From Diadema setosum (taxonomy: Eukaryota; Echinodermata; Echinoidea; Diadematoida; Diadematidae), in assembly GCF_964275005.1 (NCBI RefSeq), contig NC_092698.1, positions 25,515,447 through 25,579,446 on the forward strand: 64,000 nucleotides of DNA, in the 5' to 3' direction. Of the stretch, positions 1-11,936 are shown piece by piece (within the stretch, counting starts at the first letter, position 1; each line of letters begins with the position of its first letter). The notes under the pieces were generated by a model that saw nothing but the letters and a program-made list of their open reading frames with translations, had not been told where the DNA came from and searched no databases. The translations under genes were made by a program, and so were the position numbers.

Positions 1-3000
1 GTCTCTTTGTTGAAATACAATGACATCCCTCTCGCGCTGAGCCCTTACAAGGATTCTTAGCTTGGAAGGAGGTAGAAGTATTTACTCAGTGAACGTTCTA
101 TACTCTTGTTGCTGAGTGATTAGCACTCTTCGAAAGCAAAGGCAAAGATTGTGTTAAAACGCTTTCTCTGTGCGTCGATACTCTCTCCCTCTCCCTCTCC
201 CTCTCCCACTCCCTTTCTCTCTCCTTTTCTTTACCTCTAGAAAATACAGTTGTATGAGACAGTACTGTTTGTGCACACATACTCATATGAATGTATGATA
301 TACATTCACATGAGTATTATGCGTTCTCAAATACAATATACACAAACGAAAACAGAAAGATGAATCGCAGATGCATTTTTGGTACTTTGGTAATTGGTAC
401 CTCCTAGTTTATAATCCCAGTGATGATAATGATGGCAATGATATATAACTACAGGAATGATAATGTAACATTTTGATATTCCAATTCTGCAATGTAAATC
501 TGCTTAGAAAATTGAACTCATAAGTTCTGTTAGATCATTGTAAAAAAAAAAAAAATTATGATAGTAAAAATCAAAGTCAGACTGTATTTTGGAGTGGTAT
601 CTGATGCACTGTTCAATAGGATAGGCCTACATTCGAAGTAGCAATGTAAAAGATTACTAGTATGCAGATTCTTTCTTCCCGATCCCCCCACACAGACACA
701 AATCCCACACGCAATCGTTAGAAAAAAACAAAATGAAACCAAATACGATCGTGTCGTCATCAGTTTGGATAAAGGAAAACAAATTCGTTTGGACTCACCA
801 GTCACAGCACCAGTTAACACTACGTGTATTGTCTTTTTTTTCATTTGATTAATTAAAAGAAATTGCAGTCTCCTATCCGACGAAGTATTTTATCAAGAAC
901 CCATTCTGAGGACCAGTACGTAGGCCTATATACTGCATACACTGCGGAGTTGCGTAGATCAGTGATGCCAATTACTGCCGATTATCACGTTGATATTATC
1001 ACAGTATAGTCTCCACTCAATGCTATGGTAACGCGAAACGAGAAATCGATAACGATTAATTCACTGCACGTCGAAGTAGATATTAAACACCGCACTCTTT
1101 TGAAACAAGTCCTCACTTCAATCTAAAACATTCTCAACACACAGCTACTGCAGATTGCGTCCTTCATGGTAGTTTACCCTCACTCACTCTATAGAGGCAA
1201 ACAGAAATATGTGTTTATCTAGCGTGATACGACGTGTAGATAAAAATGACATGAACTTTATTGATTCTTTGTGCCAGTGACAATATCGATTTTTCAATAA
1301 CCGGGATCAGAGGGCAATGCTGGTATACATTCCAACCTGTTTACCTTTTATTCCCCTATCTTAAACACACATCGCAGGTTGGTCTTTATCTCTAATGTAA
1401 TCATGCCTCGTATATCGCATAATCATATGAATGCTCGTTTATGGATGTATTTTGCCTTTATCGTCCTCAAGATAATTATTCCTTTACTAGTAGGCCTACC
1501 GTAAATATTGGATAAAAGAGAACGGGGAAAATGTTGCTAGTATAAAGAAACTATAGTTTCCGCTGGAACCAGGCAGGTGCAATAGTCATCCTACACACAA
1601 CCCTATGTGTTGTTCGAGCTAGCAGCTTTTAATCTGGGGTCGCAATTATTGTATGGGATGCATGATCACAGCCCAGTTACTGTATTAGTAGGCCTATACG
1701 GGTATGTTATATACCTATATTACAACACTTTTGAAAAGTAGTGTTTCGTTCAATCTCACAAAAGATCTTCCGATGATCTATGTATGCAAAGAATAATGAC
1801 AAGAAGATTTGTACGACAGTATATCAAGTATTAGAACTCTTCTTGACGATTTTACAGGTTGTGTTGTGTCGTCTTTGACTCAATTTACCGATTCACGTTC
1901 GTGATCGATTTATAGACAAACGCCACGGATGAAAAAAATCTTTAAAGTTAAGTTCAAAGGCTTATTATTCTCAGGCAGAGAAGCGTGTCTTCAGTACAAT
2001 GAGGATTGGGTGATCATCGTGATGGAACGTATCTCCTCTGTACGTGATATCTTTGATTGTTGTACGCGATGTACGCGATGGAATACAGGAGACGTAGTTT
2101 GCAAGAGATTCTATCAATCAAAAGACGAAATGGAAAAAAAAGTGTAGAACAATGAAACTGATTAATTTAGAGGCAAAAGGGAACTTTTGTGTTAGACATG
2201 TTAGAAGCTTGCTTCTGAGTCGCTTAGTATCCAAACACATGAAAATGTTGTTGAAGCTCTATAGGGTCAATTGTTGTTCATGGATTCTAAAAGAGCACGG
2301 TATCACTCACCGAAGTTTTTAGCTTGGCTATTATGTGCACCCGGACACTGTGCTCTCTTATGTGAATAATTATGTATATAATCTATCTCTCTTTCTGTCG
2401 CTTGTTTCCGATGTTTTCAAATGATTATAGTCATGAATGCTTATAGCCATCGGATACGGCAAAACACTGCAAAGCTACTGCTGTTTTGTTTTCCCCTATA
2501 TTGCATGGAAGTATCCAGGAATTACATTTTCTCGCCGACTTCCTTTGCTTGCATCTTTAAAATCTCGATTCAGTTTAATACCTTCTCAACAGAATGAATT
2601 GAAACATGAAATATATCATCATAACACAATGACAATACAATAAGTGTGTTATGTGTGGAATTTGTAACATCAAACTTCGATTTGACTTGCAATGACAGAA
2701 TTGCTGATGATTAATTTACATTTTTCAAAAGGCAACCGTCATATTGCGATCTCTTTTGACTTGAGGAAAAGCAGAATGTACAACAAACCAACTTATTATT
2801 TTTTTTTTCATCTCAAAGGAGGGGAGAGAATAAAGATAGGGATTCAAGTAGGCCTAATAAAGCTTACCTGAAAAGTCTCCTAAAACAGCCACCGACAACT
2901 TAAAGATACATTTGATCGCCTTCACCTCGCATGGATCCGGATCATGTATGGATCAACACTTCATTCAAGTAATGTAAAATCGGTCCCAGAGCTGTTATAC

Positions 3001-4389
3001 AAAACCAAGCTTGTCATAGGGAAGATTGTACAGCAGAGAACGTCCGCTTTGTCTCAGTAGTGAGGTGGGGTAACAGTATGACTGATTCCTCGCGCCGCTT
3101 TCACCCGATACTGGTCGAAAACACTATGGGGCCCTCAATAGACGGTATTTTGACAGGTAAGTGTCACTCCGTCTGAATACGGCTTGTCATGATGAAGAAC
3201 TTTCATATGCATCTCGCCTTGGTGTATACATGTATATAGAGCGGAGTGGTCTGTCCATGATATGCATGTACTCTGGCGGTGTCTGGCGTAAGCGTGCGAA
3301 TTGAGTACCTCAGTACCGAAGCAGCTACCGTTAATTACCAACATCTTAACCTTTGTATAAGTGCTCTAGACGGTTTACATCTTTTCTCAACCAATCGCAT
3401 CGAGAAGCGTACCTTCACCCTTTTGTAGTGGATACAAAGTTCAAAATGTTTATGGGCCTTATTAATTCATAACTATATCCTTTGCATGTGATGAGAAAAA
3501 AAAAAGACATCAACATGTATGCTCAAGATATCTATGTTTTTGTGCAAATATTGATGTGGTTGATATCTTGCCATAGAGTGTTTTGACTGCGTATTTTGAA
3601 TAACATAATTATTCTTTAAAGAAATTAAGACCTAAGGTTGAATCTTCCTTTCCAATTTCTATTTCCCTGTTTCATAGTTGTATTTTGCAAAATTAATTCT
3701 CTCACAGTGTGATTATATTAGATCCTTACAGTTTGAAATTGGTGGAAATCAACGCTTGTGGTTAGATCTAATGGTTAAAAACGAACGGACAAATAAGGAA
3801 AAATCTCGGAAACTGTGCATGGCTCTTGAGATATGACCGCCATTACTAAATTTATCAGCACTTATGGCAAATTATCTGCTATATTTCCTGGTGCAGCAGT
3901 CTCCGCAAGCAGAACAGGGGTAAACAGAAAATATTCAAATGTAATAATAGGAATCGTGCATTCTTGTTAAACTATACACTGAGCCAATAACTACATGAAA
4001 AAAAAAAGTATTTTGTTGTTGATGAAAAGAGAAATTACTAGTCTGCAAAAAAGAAAAAAAAAGACACGGAATGTTAAAAAAAATGAAAAGAAGTATTCAT
4101 ACCTGTCAAATACGTGATAATTTTAATTATATTGTATGTCCAAGTCCAAAAACACACATCTGAATGTAAAAACTTATTTTTATTTCATGCATTCCAGGAA
4201 ACCAATTAGAATTGCTACCTGAATGTCAGGACATTGTTTGAGCCAGGAAGAACAACACAAGGAGCAGTGGAGATGAAGAAGTACAACGTTTGTCTCACAC
4301 ACGGTAGTGCGTGACAAAGGTAGCTGCAGTTGGGTCAGCTGAGATTGGCGTCCGGAGAGACACCAGGGCCGGCGGAACGGTCGGGGTCA
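1..4389. other. Non-coding left flank, no gene recognised
   Basis: No open frame here is longer than about 105 codons and none resembles a known family. A CTCCCT-type pyrimidine run lies at about 180-232. The 8-base palindrome TAGGCCTA occurs five times (622, 921, 1491, 1689, 2849), far more than expected by chance. Several A-runs are present. The stretch could hold regulatory DNA or unrecognised exons. Confidence 0.6.
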
Positions 4390-4592
4390 TCCCACGAGAC
4401 CAACACCCACGAGTCATACAGAACACGAGTTTGACATTGAAAACAGGTCCACGAGTCATACCAGCTCACGAGTCATACACCCATGAGTTCGACACTATTA
4501 TAGGCAAATAAAGATCATGAGTTCGACACTAGGTAAAAACAGCCCACGAGTTCGACAGATATAACATGGGGCTATGTGTCGGTCTCGTGGGC
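4390..4592 (+). repeat. Degenerate minisatellite of CACGAGTCATAC / CACGAGTTCGACA
   Basis: Six to eight imperfect copies of a motif like CACGAGTCATAC or CACGAGTTCGACA occur at irregular spacing of about 16-35 bases. The same motif returns in reverse complement at 7881-7943, beyond the three Harbinger-like copies. The part ACACCCACGAGTCATACAG on the left is matched exactly by its reverse complement on the right, so the two pieces behave like the arms of a larger inverted repeat. Confidence 0.7.
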
Positions 4593-4604
4593 TTTGTTTG
4601 CTTA

Positions 4605-5672
4605 GGGTGGGATTTCACGGAGCACGCGAACGATTTGCGAAGGACGCGAATGGCAAAATCCAGCATTCGCATTTTGGTCTGCAAAAGATCGCCAAACGAA
4701 CGTGAGGGTTCGGAAGCGTCGTCAATTGTTCGCGAATGTCGTTTTTACTTCGGCGAGAATTTTAAAAAAGTTTGAAATTTTCTGCGAACCTTTTCCGCAC
4801 ACTTGGTCGTGATTTGCTCGTGAATTGTTCTCGAAAGTGTCTTTATACCCTCGTCATATGCGCAAGACCTTCGCAAGACACGCGTGATGTTCGCAAAATG
4901 TTCGTGAAACCCCAAACAGACTCCGAAACTTTGGAGAATGTCTCGCGTATGTTACGCGAAATCTGCGAAGTTTTTCCGATCATTTTACGACGTAATCGCA
5001 AACTGTTCGCGTAGCTTTTGAGACATTCTCGCGAACGTTTAGCGCACGTTTGGGGGATGTATGACCTATACGTTTTCTACAAATAAAAATCGTAGCATAC
5101 ACCTAAACATCAAACAATTATTAACAACTATAGTAACAAAAGAAATTAAAGACTAGCAAAGAGAAAGAAATGTTTGAAATACAAAAAAAAAATCGCAGAA
5201 TACAGTTAAAATTAATGTAAAGTATGTGAAATTTCATTTGAAGTATAAAGATTATGTGTTGGAGGAACTGAAAAAAAAAAAAAAAAAGATCATTATGCTT
5301 TACTAGTGGAGATACGTCCCAGGAAAAACAAATGTAGGCAAGCACACGATAGAGAAAGGAGAAATAGAGGAAAGAAAAAAATTCAACTCAAGACAGCTTC
5401 CACCTCTCCTTGGGTACATTTTCTCCCATGATTATTGAAAATTTTTCGTTGTTCGCATTTCCGTCGCGTGTTCTTCGTGTACGTAACATGCTGTACTTTA
5501 GCAATGATACACACGACATTCGCACATACGTCGTGGAAACTTCGCACAAATTGCGCAAGAATAGTTTTTGGCTTCATTGTCGGAATACATTCGGAGAAAA
5601 ACTTTTCCGAATGTTGGATTTTGTCATTCGCGTCCTTCGCAAATCGTTCGCGTGCTCCGTGAAATCCCACCT
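4605..5672. mobile_element. Harbinger-like non-autonomous DNA transposon, copy 1
   Basis: The element begins GGGTGGGATTTCACGGAGCA and ends in the reverse complement of that sequence, with about 48 bases of near-perfect terminal inverted repeat. TTA precedes it at 4602-4604. The interior is full of TTCGC/GCGAA words, then an A-rich central part with a poly-A run near 5270. It has no transposase. The 3-bp TWA-type target and GG-starting termini fit PIF/Harbinger, which is an inference. The right terminus is worn (CCCACC followed by T-run). Confidence 0.75.
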
Positions 5673-5680
5673 TTTTTATA

Positions 5681-6345
5681 GGGTGGGATTTCACGGAGCA
5701 CGCGAACGATTTGCGAAGGACGCGAATGGCAAAATCCAGCATTCGCATTTTGGTCTGCAAAAGATCGCCAAATGAACGTGAGGGTTCGGAAGCGTCGTCA
5801 ATTGTTCGCGAATGTTGTTTTTACTTCGGCGGGAATTTCAAAAAAGTTTGAAATTTTCTGCGAACCTTTTCCGCACACTTGGTCGTGATTTGCCCGTGAA
5901 TTGTTCTCGAAAGTGTCTTTAAAGCCTCGTCATATGCGTAAGACCTTCGCAAGACACGCGCGATGTTCGCAAAATGTTCGTGAAACCCCAAACAGACTCC
6001 GAAACTTTGGAGAATGTCTCGCGTATGTTACGCGAAATCTGAGAAGTTTTTGCGATCATTTTACGACGTAATCGCAAACTGTTAGCGTACCTTTTGAGAT
6101 ATTCTCGCGAACGTTTAGCGCACGTTTGGGGGATGTATGACCTATACGTTTTCTACAAATAAAAATCGTAGCATACACCTAAACATCAAACAATTATTAA
6201 CAACTATAGTAACAAAAGAACTTAAAGACTAGCAAAGAGAAAGAAATGTTTGAAATACAAAAAAAAAATCGCAGAATACAGTTAAAATTAATCTAAAGTA
6301 TGTAAAATTTCATTTGAAGTATAAAGATTATGTGTTGGAGGAACT

Positions 6346-6378
<33 letters not shown>

Positions 6379-6775
6379 TCATATGCTTTACTAGTGGAGA
6401 TACGTCCCAGGAAAAAAAAAATGTAGGCAAGCACACAATAGAAAAATGAGAGAAAAAGAAAGGAGAAATAGAGGAAAGAAAAAAATTCAACTCAAGACAG
6501 CTTCCACCTCTCCTTGGGTACATTTTCTCCATGATTATTGAAAATTTTTCGTTGTTTGCATTTCCGTCGCGTGTTCTTCGTGTACGTAACATGCTGTACT
6601 TTAGCAGTGATACACACGACATTCGCACATACGTCGTGAAAACTTCGCACAAATTGCGCAAGAATAGTTTTCGGCTTCATTGTCGGAAAACATTCGGAGA
6701 AAAACTTTTCCGAATGTTGGATTTTGTCATTCGCGTCCTTCGCAAATCGTTCGCGTGCTCCGTGAAATCCCACCC
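5681..6775. mobile_element. Harbinger-like non-autonomous DNA transposon, copy 2
   Basis: This is the same element in the same orientation, starting 8 bases after copy 1 ends. Left flank is ATA (5678-5680) and the right flank GAA, so the target duplication is not preserved. The internal order (TTCGC-rich arm, A-rich centre with a 27-base poly-A near 6350, TTCGC-rich arm) matches copies 1 and 3 with only scattered differences. Confidence 0.75.
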
Positions 6776-6801
6776 GAAGTGTCAAATTCTGGGCTGTATT
6801 A

Positions 6802-7877
6802 GGGTGGGATTTCACGGAGCACGCGAACGATTTGCGAAGGACGCGAATAAGCAAAGTCCAGCATTCGTATTTTAGTCTGCAAAAGATCGCCAAACGAACG
6901 TGAGGGTTCGGAAGCGTCGTCAATTGTTCGCGAATGTCGTTTTTACTTCGGCGAGAATTGCAAAAAAGTTTGAAATTTTTGGCGAACCTTTTCCGCACAC
7001 TTGGTCGTGATTTGCTCGTGAATTGTTCTCGAAAGTGTCTTTAAAGCCTCGTCATATGCGCAAGACCTTCGCAAGACACGCGCGATGTTCGCAAAATGTT
7101 CGTGAAACCCCAAACAGACTCCGAAACTTTGGAGAATGTCTCGCGTATGTTACGCGAAATCTGCGAAGTTTTTCCGATCATTTTACGACGTAATCGCAAA
7201 CTGCTCGCGTACCTTTTGAGATATTCTTGCGAACGTTTAGCGCACGTTTGGGGGATGTATGACCTATACGTTTTATACAAATAAAAATCGTAACATACAT
7301 CTAAACATCAAACAATTATTAAAAACTATAGTAACAAAAGAAATTAAAGACTAGCAAGGAGAAATAAATGTTTGATATACAAAAAAAAATCGTAGAATAC
7401 ACTTAAAATTAATCTAAAGTATGTAACATTTTATTTGAACTATAGAGATTATGTGTTGGAGGAATTGCAAAAAAAAAAAAAAGATCAAAGGCTTTACTAG
7501 TGGAGATATGTCCTAGGAAAAAAAAATGTAGGCAAGCACACGATAGAGAAATGAGAGAAAAAGAAAGGAGAAATAGAGGAAAGAAAAAAATTCAACTCAG
7601 CTTCCACCTCTCCTTGGGTATGATTTTCTCCCATGATTATTGAAAATTTTTCGTTGTTCGCATTTCCGTCGCGTGTTCTTCGTGTACGTAACATGCTGTA
7701 CTTTAGCAATGATACACACGACATTCGCACATACGTCGTGGAAACTTCGCACAAATTGCGCAAGAATAGTTTTCGGCTTCATTGTCGGAAAACATTCGGA
7801 GAAAAACTTTTCCGAATGTTGGATTTTGTCATTCGCGTCCTTCGCAAATCGTTCGCGTGCTCCGTGAAATCCCACCC
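6802..7877. mobile_element. Harbinger-like non-autonomous DNA transposon, copy 3 with intact TTA target duplication
   Basis: Termini are GGGTGGG at 6802 and CCCACCC ending at 7877. TTA flanks both sides exactly (6799-6801 and 7878-7880), the best-preserved target duplication of the three copies. The left flank GGGCTGTATTA and right flank TTACTCGTGAG belong to the same minisatellite seen at 4390-4592 and 7881-7943, so the element inserted into that repeat. Confidence 0.8.
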
Positions 7878-7880
7878 TTA

Positions 7881-7943
7881 CTCGTGAGATATAAAACTCG
7901 TGAGCTGTATTACTCATGGGCTGTATGACTCGTGGGTGTCGGC
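7881..7943 (-). repeat. Inverted counterpart of the CACGAGTCATAC minisatellite
   Basis: Units such as CTCGTGAGCTGTATTACTC and CTGTATGACTCGTGGGTGT run here in reverse complement to the cluster at 4390-4592. A C-run follows at about 7949-7959. Confidence 0.7.
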
Positions 7944-8020
7944 CTACCCCCCCCCCCCCACTATTTTTTTTCCACAATACATAGGAATACATAGGTTGTA
8001 ACCACTTTGGGCCCCGCCCG

Positions 8021-8340
8021 AACCTGTTGGTTTTCTTTTTAACCCGGAAGTGGCACCAGAAAAGAGGGTTTTTTTTTTCTCTGGGTTTTTTTTTTTTTTT
8101 TTGTGTGTTTTTTTTTTGTATGTTTTTTTTTACGTTGTATATTTTGCCAGGAGATGAGACCTAGAGGTGGGAGCGCGGGTAAGTTTTTTTTTTCTTTGTT
8201 GTTGTTTTTGTTGTTGTTGGGATGTTTTTTTTTTTTTTGCATGTCAGCTGATGATTTTTTATTATTTTTTTTTTTTGCATGTTAGCTGATGAAGCCTGCA
8301 AGTGTCACCAGAAATATCAACTGCCTCCCCCCCCCCCCCC
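8021..8340. repeat. Low-complexity poly-T and poly-C stretch
   Basis: Repeated T-runs of 8-18 bases alternate with TTGTTG and TTTTGTGTG words, followed by a C-run at about 8321-8340. Short frames across it (runs of Phe and Lys) are composition artefacts. Confidence 0.8.
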
Positions 8341-8879
8341 ACATTAAGACGTGGCGCCGGCCGTGGACACTACTGTACTGAGGACATTCAGAGGCTGTAC
8401 TGAGGACATTCAGAGGCTGTGCCCCCCCCCCCCACCACCACCACCACCACTAATGACTGGGATGATGAGAAGAAGGATGATTTCTGCCATCATCTGCACG
8501 GAGTTCTAGATAGTTCTAGATAAAAAGACAAGGTAATACTCATGAGAGACCCTTGCGCCAAGACTAACTGGGACAACACAGGATACAGTGAAGTCACGGG
8601 AAAGTATGGACTGCGACAGAATTATGAATGAAAATGGGGAAAAATCTACAGACTTGTATACCGGCTCATCCAGTTGGAGATAAGAGGAAGCATCTTCCCA
8701 CATAAAAGGAATCACAAGGACACGTGGAGATCATCAGATCATGTGACTGAAAACCACGTTGACCACATCTGCACCAGCCGTAGGTTCAGAAGATCCTGGA
8801 GGGACGTCCGGGTAATAAGAGGAGCAGACGTATCATCAGCTCGCGGCTGCTGATGACTACGGTGAGACTTTGCCTCAAG

Positions 8880-9345
8880 ACCGTGACTTTGCCGACGACC
8901 TTGCTCTCCTAGCACCATGCAACCATACAGTCAGATGCAGGACAGGACAACTCGCCTGAGCTCATTAGAGAGTTTGAGCTTTAGTACTTCATCTACTTAG
9001 GGAGTATGGTGGATAGGCGGGGTGGGGTGGGGAGGATCGTCAAGATCCCCCCCCCCCGTAAGATGGACAAAACCCGAGCAGTTTCATCATGCATACGCAA
9101 GAACATCTAGGCCTCGAAGAGTCGAAGGAAATCCACCTCAACACCAAGCTTGAACTCCATCGTTAGACTAGTGCTGCTGTACGGCGCAGAAACACGGAGA
9201 ACAACCAGGGAGGTGGGATCTCTTCCCACTTCCGTGGAACAGCCAAAGTAATAGGCCTACGTCAGAATTAGACACAGGCATTTTGTCTGAGGCGCATCTT
9301 TAACATCAGGTGGCCAGAGAAGATCTGCAACGAAGTTTAAATGGA
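8880..9345 (+). pseudogene. Decayed LINE reverse transcriptase remnant
   Basis: A plus-strand reading near 8885 gives DFADDLALLAPC, containing the reverse-transcriptase catalytic ADD box. About 60 codons on come REYGG and later RKMDKTRAVSSCIRKNI in a shifted frame. Near 9156 the reading SIVRLVLLYGAETRRTT matches the conserved segment after the thumb in RTE-like LINEs, and RRIFNIRWPEKI follows near 9290. Several frameshifts and stops, plus a C-run near 9043, show an old dead fragment. The exact clade is uncertain. Sequence from about 8340 to 8880 may be its upstream part but I cannot show it. Confidence 0.65.
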
Positions 9346-9371
9346 CTGTACAGTACTGGTTGAGGTGAGGA

Positions 9372-9670
9372 TTCAGGTCTATAACATTCCTAAGTGAGAT
9401 AATGAGAAACCTCTTATGAAATATGAAAGAGCATGTAATTTTAAGAAGGATTCAACGTTTATTTGATGAAAATTGGTTTTCAAATGGCTGAGATATCCAA
9501 AAGAAACGTGATAATAATAAAAAGGCTACAGGCCACGTCTTTTGTTAGGATCTCTCGTTTCACCTTGTTTTTGGATATCTCAGCCATTTCAAAACCAATT
9601 TTCATCAAATAAACCTTTGATACACCTTAGAATTATGCTCTTTGACATCTCATAGAGTGATTTCTGTACA
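9372..9670. repeat. Foldback element, relative of the one at 10094-10455
   Basis: The left arm (about 9398-9505) is nearly the reverse complement of the right arm (about 9565-9660). Shared blocks include ATTTGATGAAAATTGGTTTT against AAAACCAATTTTCATCAAAT, and GGCTGAGATATCC against GGATATCTCAGCC. The same blocks recur at 10140-10380. It has no coding capacity and clean ends were not found. Confidence 0.7.
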
Positions 9671-9689
9671 TTCGTTGTAATGTACTATA

Positions 9690-10010
9690 TTATGTTGTAA
9701 TCATAGTCCTTCGCACTAATTTTTTCCACTATGTATAATTTACTAGAAATTTGCTTTTAAATGCTCTATAAACGCGACTTTTGTACCCTGTTTTTACAAA
9801 AAGTCCATACCGTGAGAGAGGGTCAATACCCCCCTCCCACACCCTACCCCCGCTCGGTTGCTTCGCTCCCTCGCCAAGGACCTCACACCGTCACATAATG
9901 TGCCCCCGTCGAGATCCCCCCCCCAAAAAAAAAAAATAAATAAAAAATACAAAAAAACACAAAACAAACAAACACAAAACAGAAGTGTTCCGGCGCGCTT
10001 GTATGCAAAA
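9690..10010 (+). repeat. Dispersed GC-rich unit, relative of the 37.7-39.1 kb array
   Basis: The unit runs from an AT-rich lead (CTAGAAATTTGCTTTTAAAT, CTATAAACGCGACTTTT, GTTTTTACAAAAAGTCC) into a GC-rich part with CCCTCCCACACCCT and GCTTCGCTCCCTCG, and ends with GAAGTGTTCCGGCGCGCTTG. The same parts in the same order make up the tandem units in intron 9 of the P450 gene. Confidence 0.75.
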
Positions 10011-10093
10011 ACATATACCAAGTCAATAGAAGACCTACACAAAGGAGAGACGAACATAGAGCTTGTTTATCAAATTCTCATATAAATCGTTAA

Positions 10094-10455
10094 AGGGGTC
10101 TATAGTTTTGGTTATGACCTAATTTCAAGTTTCTAACAATTTTTTGGTGAGATAATGAGAAACCTCTTATGAAATATGAAAGAGACTGTAATTCCTTGAG
10201 GGATTCAACGTTTATTTGATGAAAATTAGTTTTATAATAGCTGAGATACCCAAAACAGAGCGATTCTAATAAAGTGTTTGACTCACGATCGCTTTGTTTT
10301 ACTTTGTTTTTGGATGTTTCGGTCATTCCAAACCCGATTTTCATCAAATAAATTTTGAATTTCTCTTTAAATGGTATGCTCACCAACAGTTTTCTTGGTA
10401 TCTTGCAAAAAGTTAAAAGCCAAATTCTCATCTCCATCAATACTGTACCATCCCT
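10094..10455. mobile_element. TTAA-flanked foldback MITE (Kolobok/piggyBac-like)
   Basis: TTAA lies immediately outside both ends (10090-10093 and 10456-10459). The ends are AGGGGTCTATAG and TACCATCCCT. The interior is an inverted repeat whose arms match the element at 9372-9670. The sequence around the insertion (TTGTTTATCAA, ATCGTTAA, CCGCCTCC AAACACAC) is repeated without the insert at about 10643-10690, giving an empty site at 10668-10671. It has no transposase; the superfamily is inferred from TTAA and the AGGG terminus. Confidence 0.8.
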
Positions 10456-10466
10456 TTAACCGCCTC

Positions 10467-10468
<2 letters not shown>

Positions 10469-10504
<36 letters not shown>

Positions 10505-10681
10505 CGCAATACAAATAGCGATTTCATGTTTGTTTGTTTTTTCAATTCTGCCTTAGTTTGTTAGTGATAATGGTTGACCCCATACAAATACATACAGGCC
10601 TACCAGGAGAAGGGCTACAGAAAAGAGAGACGTATGGAGCGGTTGTTTATCAAGTTATCATAGATCGTTAACCGTCTCAAA

Positions 10682-10713
<32 letters not shown>

Positions 10714-10735
10714 ACACACGAACACACACACACAA
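10469..10735. repeat. Two (CA)n microsatellites with intervening paralogous flank
   Basis: (CA)n runs lie at about 10469-10502 and, with interruptions, 10681-10735. The sequence between them contains the empty target site at 10668-10671 that matches the flanks of the MITE at 10094-10455. Confidence 0.85.
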
Positions 10736-10739
10736 AATA

Positions 10740-11936
10740 AAAAGACAGGCGAGGCACAAAGGTAAAAGCGTATAGTCATATTTCAGAAATAATTTGGCCT
10801 CCGGACATGCCGGAGCAGGGATTTAATAGTTTCCAACTTCATACCTCACTTGCTTTACTATGTATTTTACGCGTGACAGATGTTACTATAGTGCGTGATT
10901 ATAATAGGGCCTAATGCATGTACATAATGTACCAAGAGGAGCTTCCATACAGCCTCGTTATAGCTTCGTTAAATACACTCATTCTCACACCTTCCATTCG
11001 TTATATACTTGACGGTATTAATGTTCGTTCACTTGAGTCAACTTTCTTCTTCACCAAGTTCTCCTTTTTTTTTTCTTCACTTAGTTCTCCTTCTTTTTCT
11101 TTTACTTCTTTTGCCCTTTGTACATTGCTATTTTAGCTTTTGGAATAAATGTCCTCCGTACTTACATTGTGTTCCATCTCCAATGCGAGAAATATTCAGG
11201 TCTACTTTGGTATTTGTTTGCTGGAACCCGCAGTTACAAGCTGCTTTTACAAACCTTCATATTTCACATCCTACTGGGAGAAGTCTTTTGAAAATGTATG
11301 CAGACACGGTTTGTAATCATAAATAACTGTATGATATCTGTTGGTTTGATAGATATGTATTACCTCAATGTCGAGTGGAATATGAAAACAAATGTTCAAC
11401 AATTATCCCCTGTTTCTCGAGTGAAAGACCGATGCAGTTTTAGTAATCGAATAAAAAAGTAAAATAAAATCAATTAGAATTACCATGATTACGTGGAGTT
11501 TTAATAGATACGTACAAATAGGTTGTTGATTAACAAACCAAGTAGCAAACATCTTAAACATTTGAAGAGTGCAACCAAGTATATCTTGCTCATTAAAGTC
11601 ACGGATGAAATTTTCACCAATGGGGCAGAAACACAAACAGACAGACAGACAGACACACACACACACACACACACGCACAACATGCACACACAAAGGCCAA
11701 CAGATCTTCATGCTGCATGCGTGGCAACTTATATTTACAACTCATATTGGCAACAATTTGCATATTGATAATATATAATTTTCTAACCCCTAGTCTGACC
11801 CCCGCAACCCCCCCCCCCCCCTCACTCCATTTGAAATCATGGCACGATATCATTGTAATTGTCGTTATTCGTCATGCCTGTTGAGAGTACTTAAAGAAAG
11901 GTTCAAAGTGATGATCTGGTAGCCAGTATAGGCCTA
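10740..11936. other. Non-coding, with one dispersed repeat
   Basis: No gene was recognised. A block at about 11567-11640 (ACCAAGTATATCTTGCTCAT, then TTCACCAATGGGGCAGAAAC) recurs at about 17262-17310; both are followed by a (CA)n run (here 11651-11675). A T/C-rich stretch lies at 11040-11115 and a C-run at about 11808-11821. Confidence 0.6.

Noticed and set aside
5383-7992. Several 75-168 codon frames with similar proteins on both strands (GFHGARERFAKDAN and others)
   Set aside because: The frames repeat because the Harbinger-like element is present three times; they lie in its inverted arms, change frame between copies and match no transposase.
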